Of a stretch of DNA of 64,000 nt, positions 63,902 through 64,000 are shown piece by piece; positions within the stretch are counted from its first letter, which is position 1, and every line of letters starts with the position of its first letter. The notes under the pieces were generated by a model that was given only the letters and a program-made list of their open reading frames with translations, had not been told where the DNA came from and ran no database searches. A program made the translations under genes and the position numbers. Source of the stretch: a candidate division CSSED10-310 bacterium (GTDB lineage: Bacteria > CSSED10-310); contig JAFGEQ010000002.1 in assembly GCA_016931515.1 (NCBI GenBank), positions 114,069 through 178,068 on the forward strand, written 5' to 3'.

Positions 63902-63996
63902 GCTCTAATCGCGGCGCTCACACACTTTGACTTGATGGGTGCAGGCGAAGCCTGGGAACAGCAAGTCGAACATGAGTGAAGCGCATTGTTCGGAGG
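63902..63996 (-). other. attC-like imperfect inverted repeat (possible integron cassette recombination site)
   Basis: Outer half-sites CTCCGAACAATGCGCTTCAC and, complementary, GTGAGCGCCGCGATTAGAG; inner pair GACTTG / CAAGTC; central hairpin AGGC-GAA-GCCT. Overall order (R-L-loop-L-R) and length (about 95) fit attC. The core bases are imperfect: one core reads CCGAAC, but the other reads GATTAG instead of GTTAG. A frame of 31 codons runs through it from the window edge and may be the end of the preceding cassette gene. Confidence 0.42.
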
Positions 63997-64000
63997 CGCG

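Noticed and set aside
1-64000. tRNA, rRNA or CRISPR arrays
   Set aside because: No cloverleaf, rRNA block or regularly spaced direct repeats recognised by eye; covariance searches were not possible.

Overview
The window reads as a chromosomal segment of an uncultured Gram-negative-type bacterium, not an archaeon. It carries sigma-54 enhancer-binding proteins, histidine-kinase signalling, GGDEF and HD-GYP proteins, ComEA/ComEC and TypA/BipA, many Sec-exported proteins and a TonB-type domain. Several genes use TTG or GTG starts that are fixed by good Shine-Dalgarno (SD) sites. I cannot name the phylum; the mixture suits a poorly sampled candidate phylum. The most surprising housekeeping genes are gatD and gatE, the two subunits of the archaeal-type Glu-tRNA(Gln) amidotransferase, lying convergently at 3.5-6.9 kb.

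Layout. 0-3.3 kb: tldD, an FHA-domain histidine kinase and a response regulator cut by the window edge. 3.5-6.9 kb: gatD and gatE. 6.9-12.3 kb: a minus-strand run of secreted proteins and a Ser/Thr kinase fused to a TonB-C-like domain. 12.4-16 kb: two glycosyltransferases and a polyprenyl-phosphate sugar-phosphate transferase (surface polysaccharide). 16-21.8 kb: a sigma-54 activator between two secreted-protein genes, each with a plausible -24/-12 promoter. 21.8-28 kb: a tight comEA-comEC-GGDEF-HD-GYP operon. 28-32 kb: a glycosyltransferase, an M29-like peptidase and typA. 32-49 kb: three large secreted peptidases (one S8, two C25/gingipain-like), each with a dockerin-type double EF-hand module; the largest also ends in a cohesin-like domain. 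Between them lie a MobB-MobA-like protein, an FGE-like protein, an SGNH hydrolase and an exported helical protein. 49-57 kb: a secreted papain-like peptidase, a radical SAM/SPASM protein, an ATP-grasp-like protein and a giant beta-helix protein. 57-64 kb: an accessory stretch with a nucleotidyltransferase pair, a threonine-synthase-like enzyme, an M48 protease, palindromic repeats, a decayed REP-associated transposase and a C39-like gene between attC-like sequences.

How the parts may fit. The secreted arsenal is tied together by recurring modules: Fn3-like and jelly-roll domains, dockerins, a cohesin-like domain and a previously unnamed C-terminal domain of about 100 residues found in three otherwise unrelated proteins. 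Several of these genes have sigma-54-type promoter matches and a sigma-54 activator sits among them. My main hypothesis is a cell-surface or extracellular multi-protease system assembled by dockerin/cohesin-type contacts and partly controlled by sigma-54. This is inference from sequence reading only.
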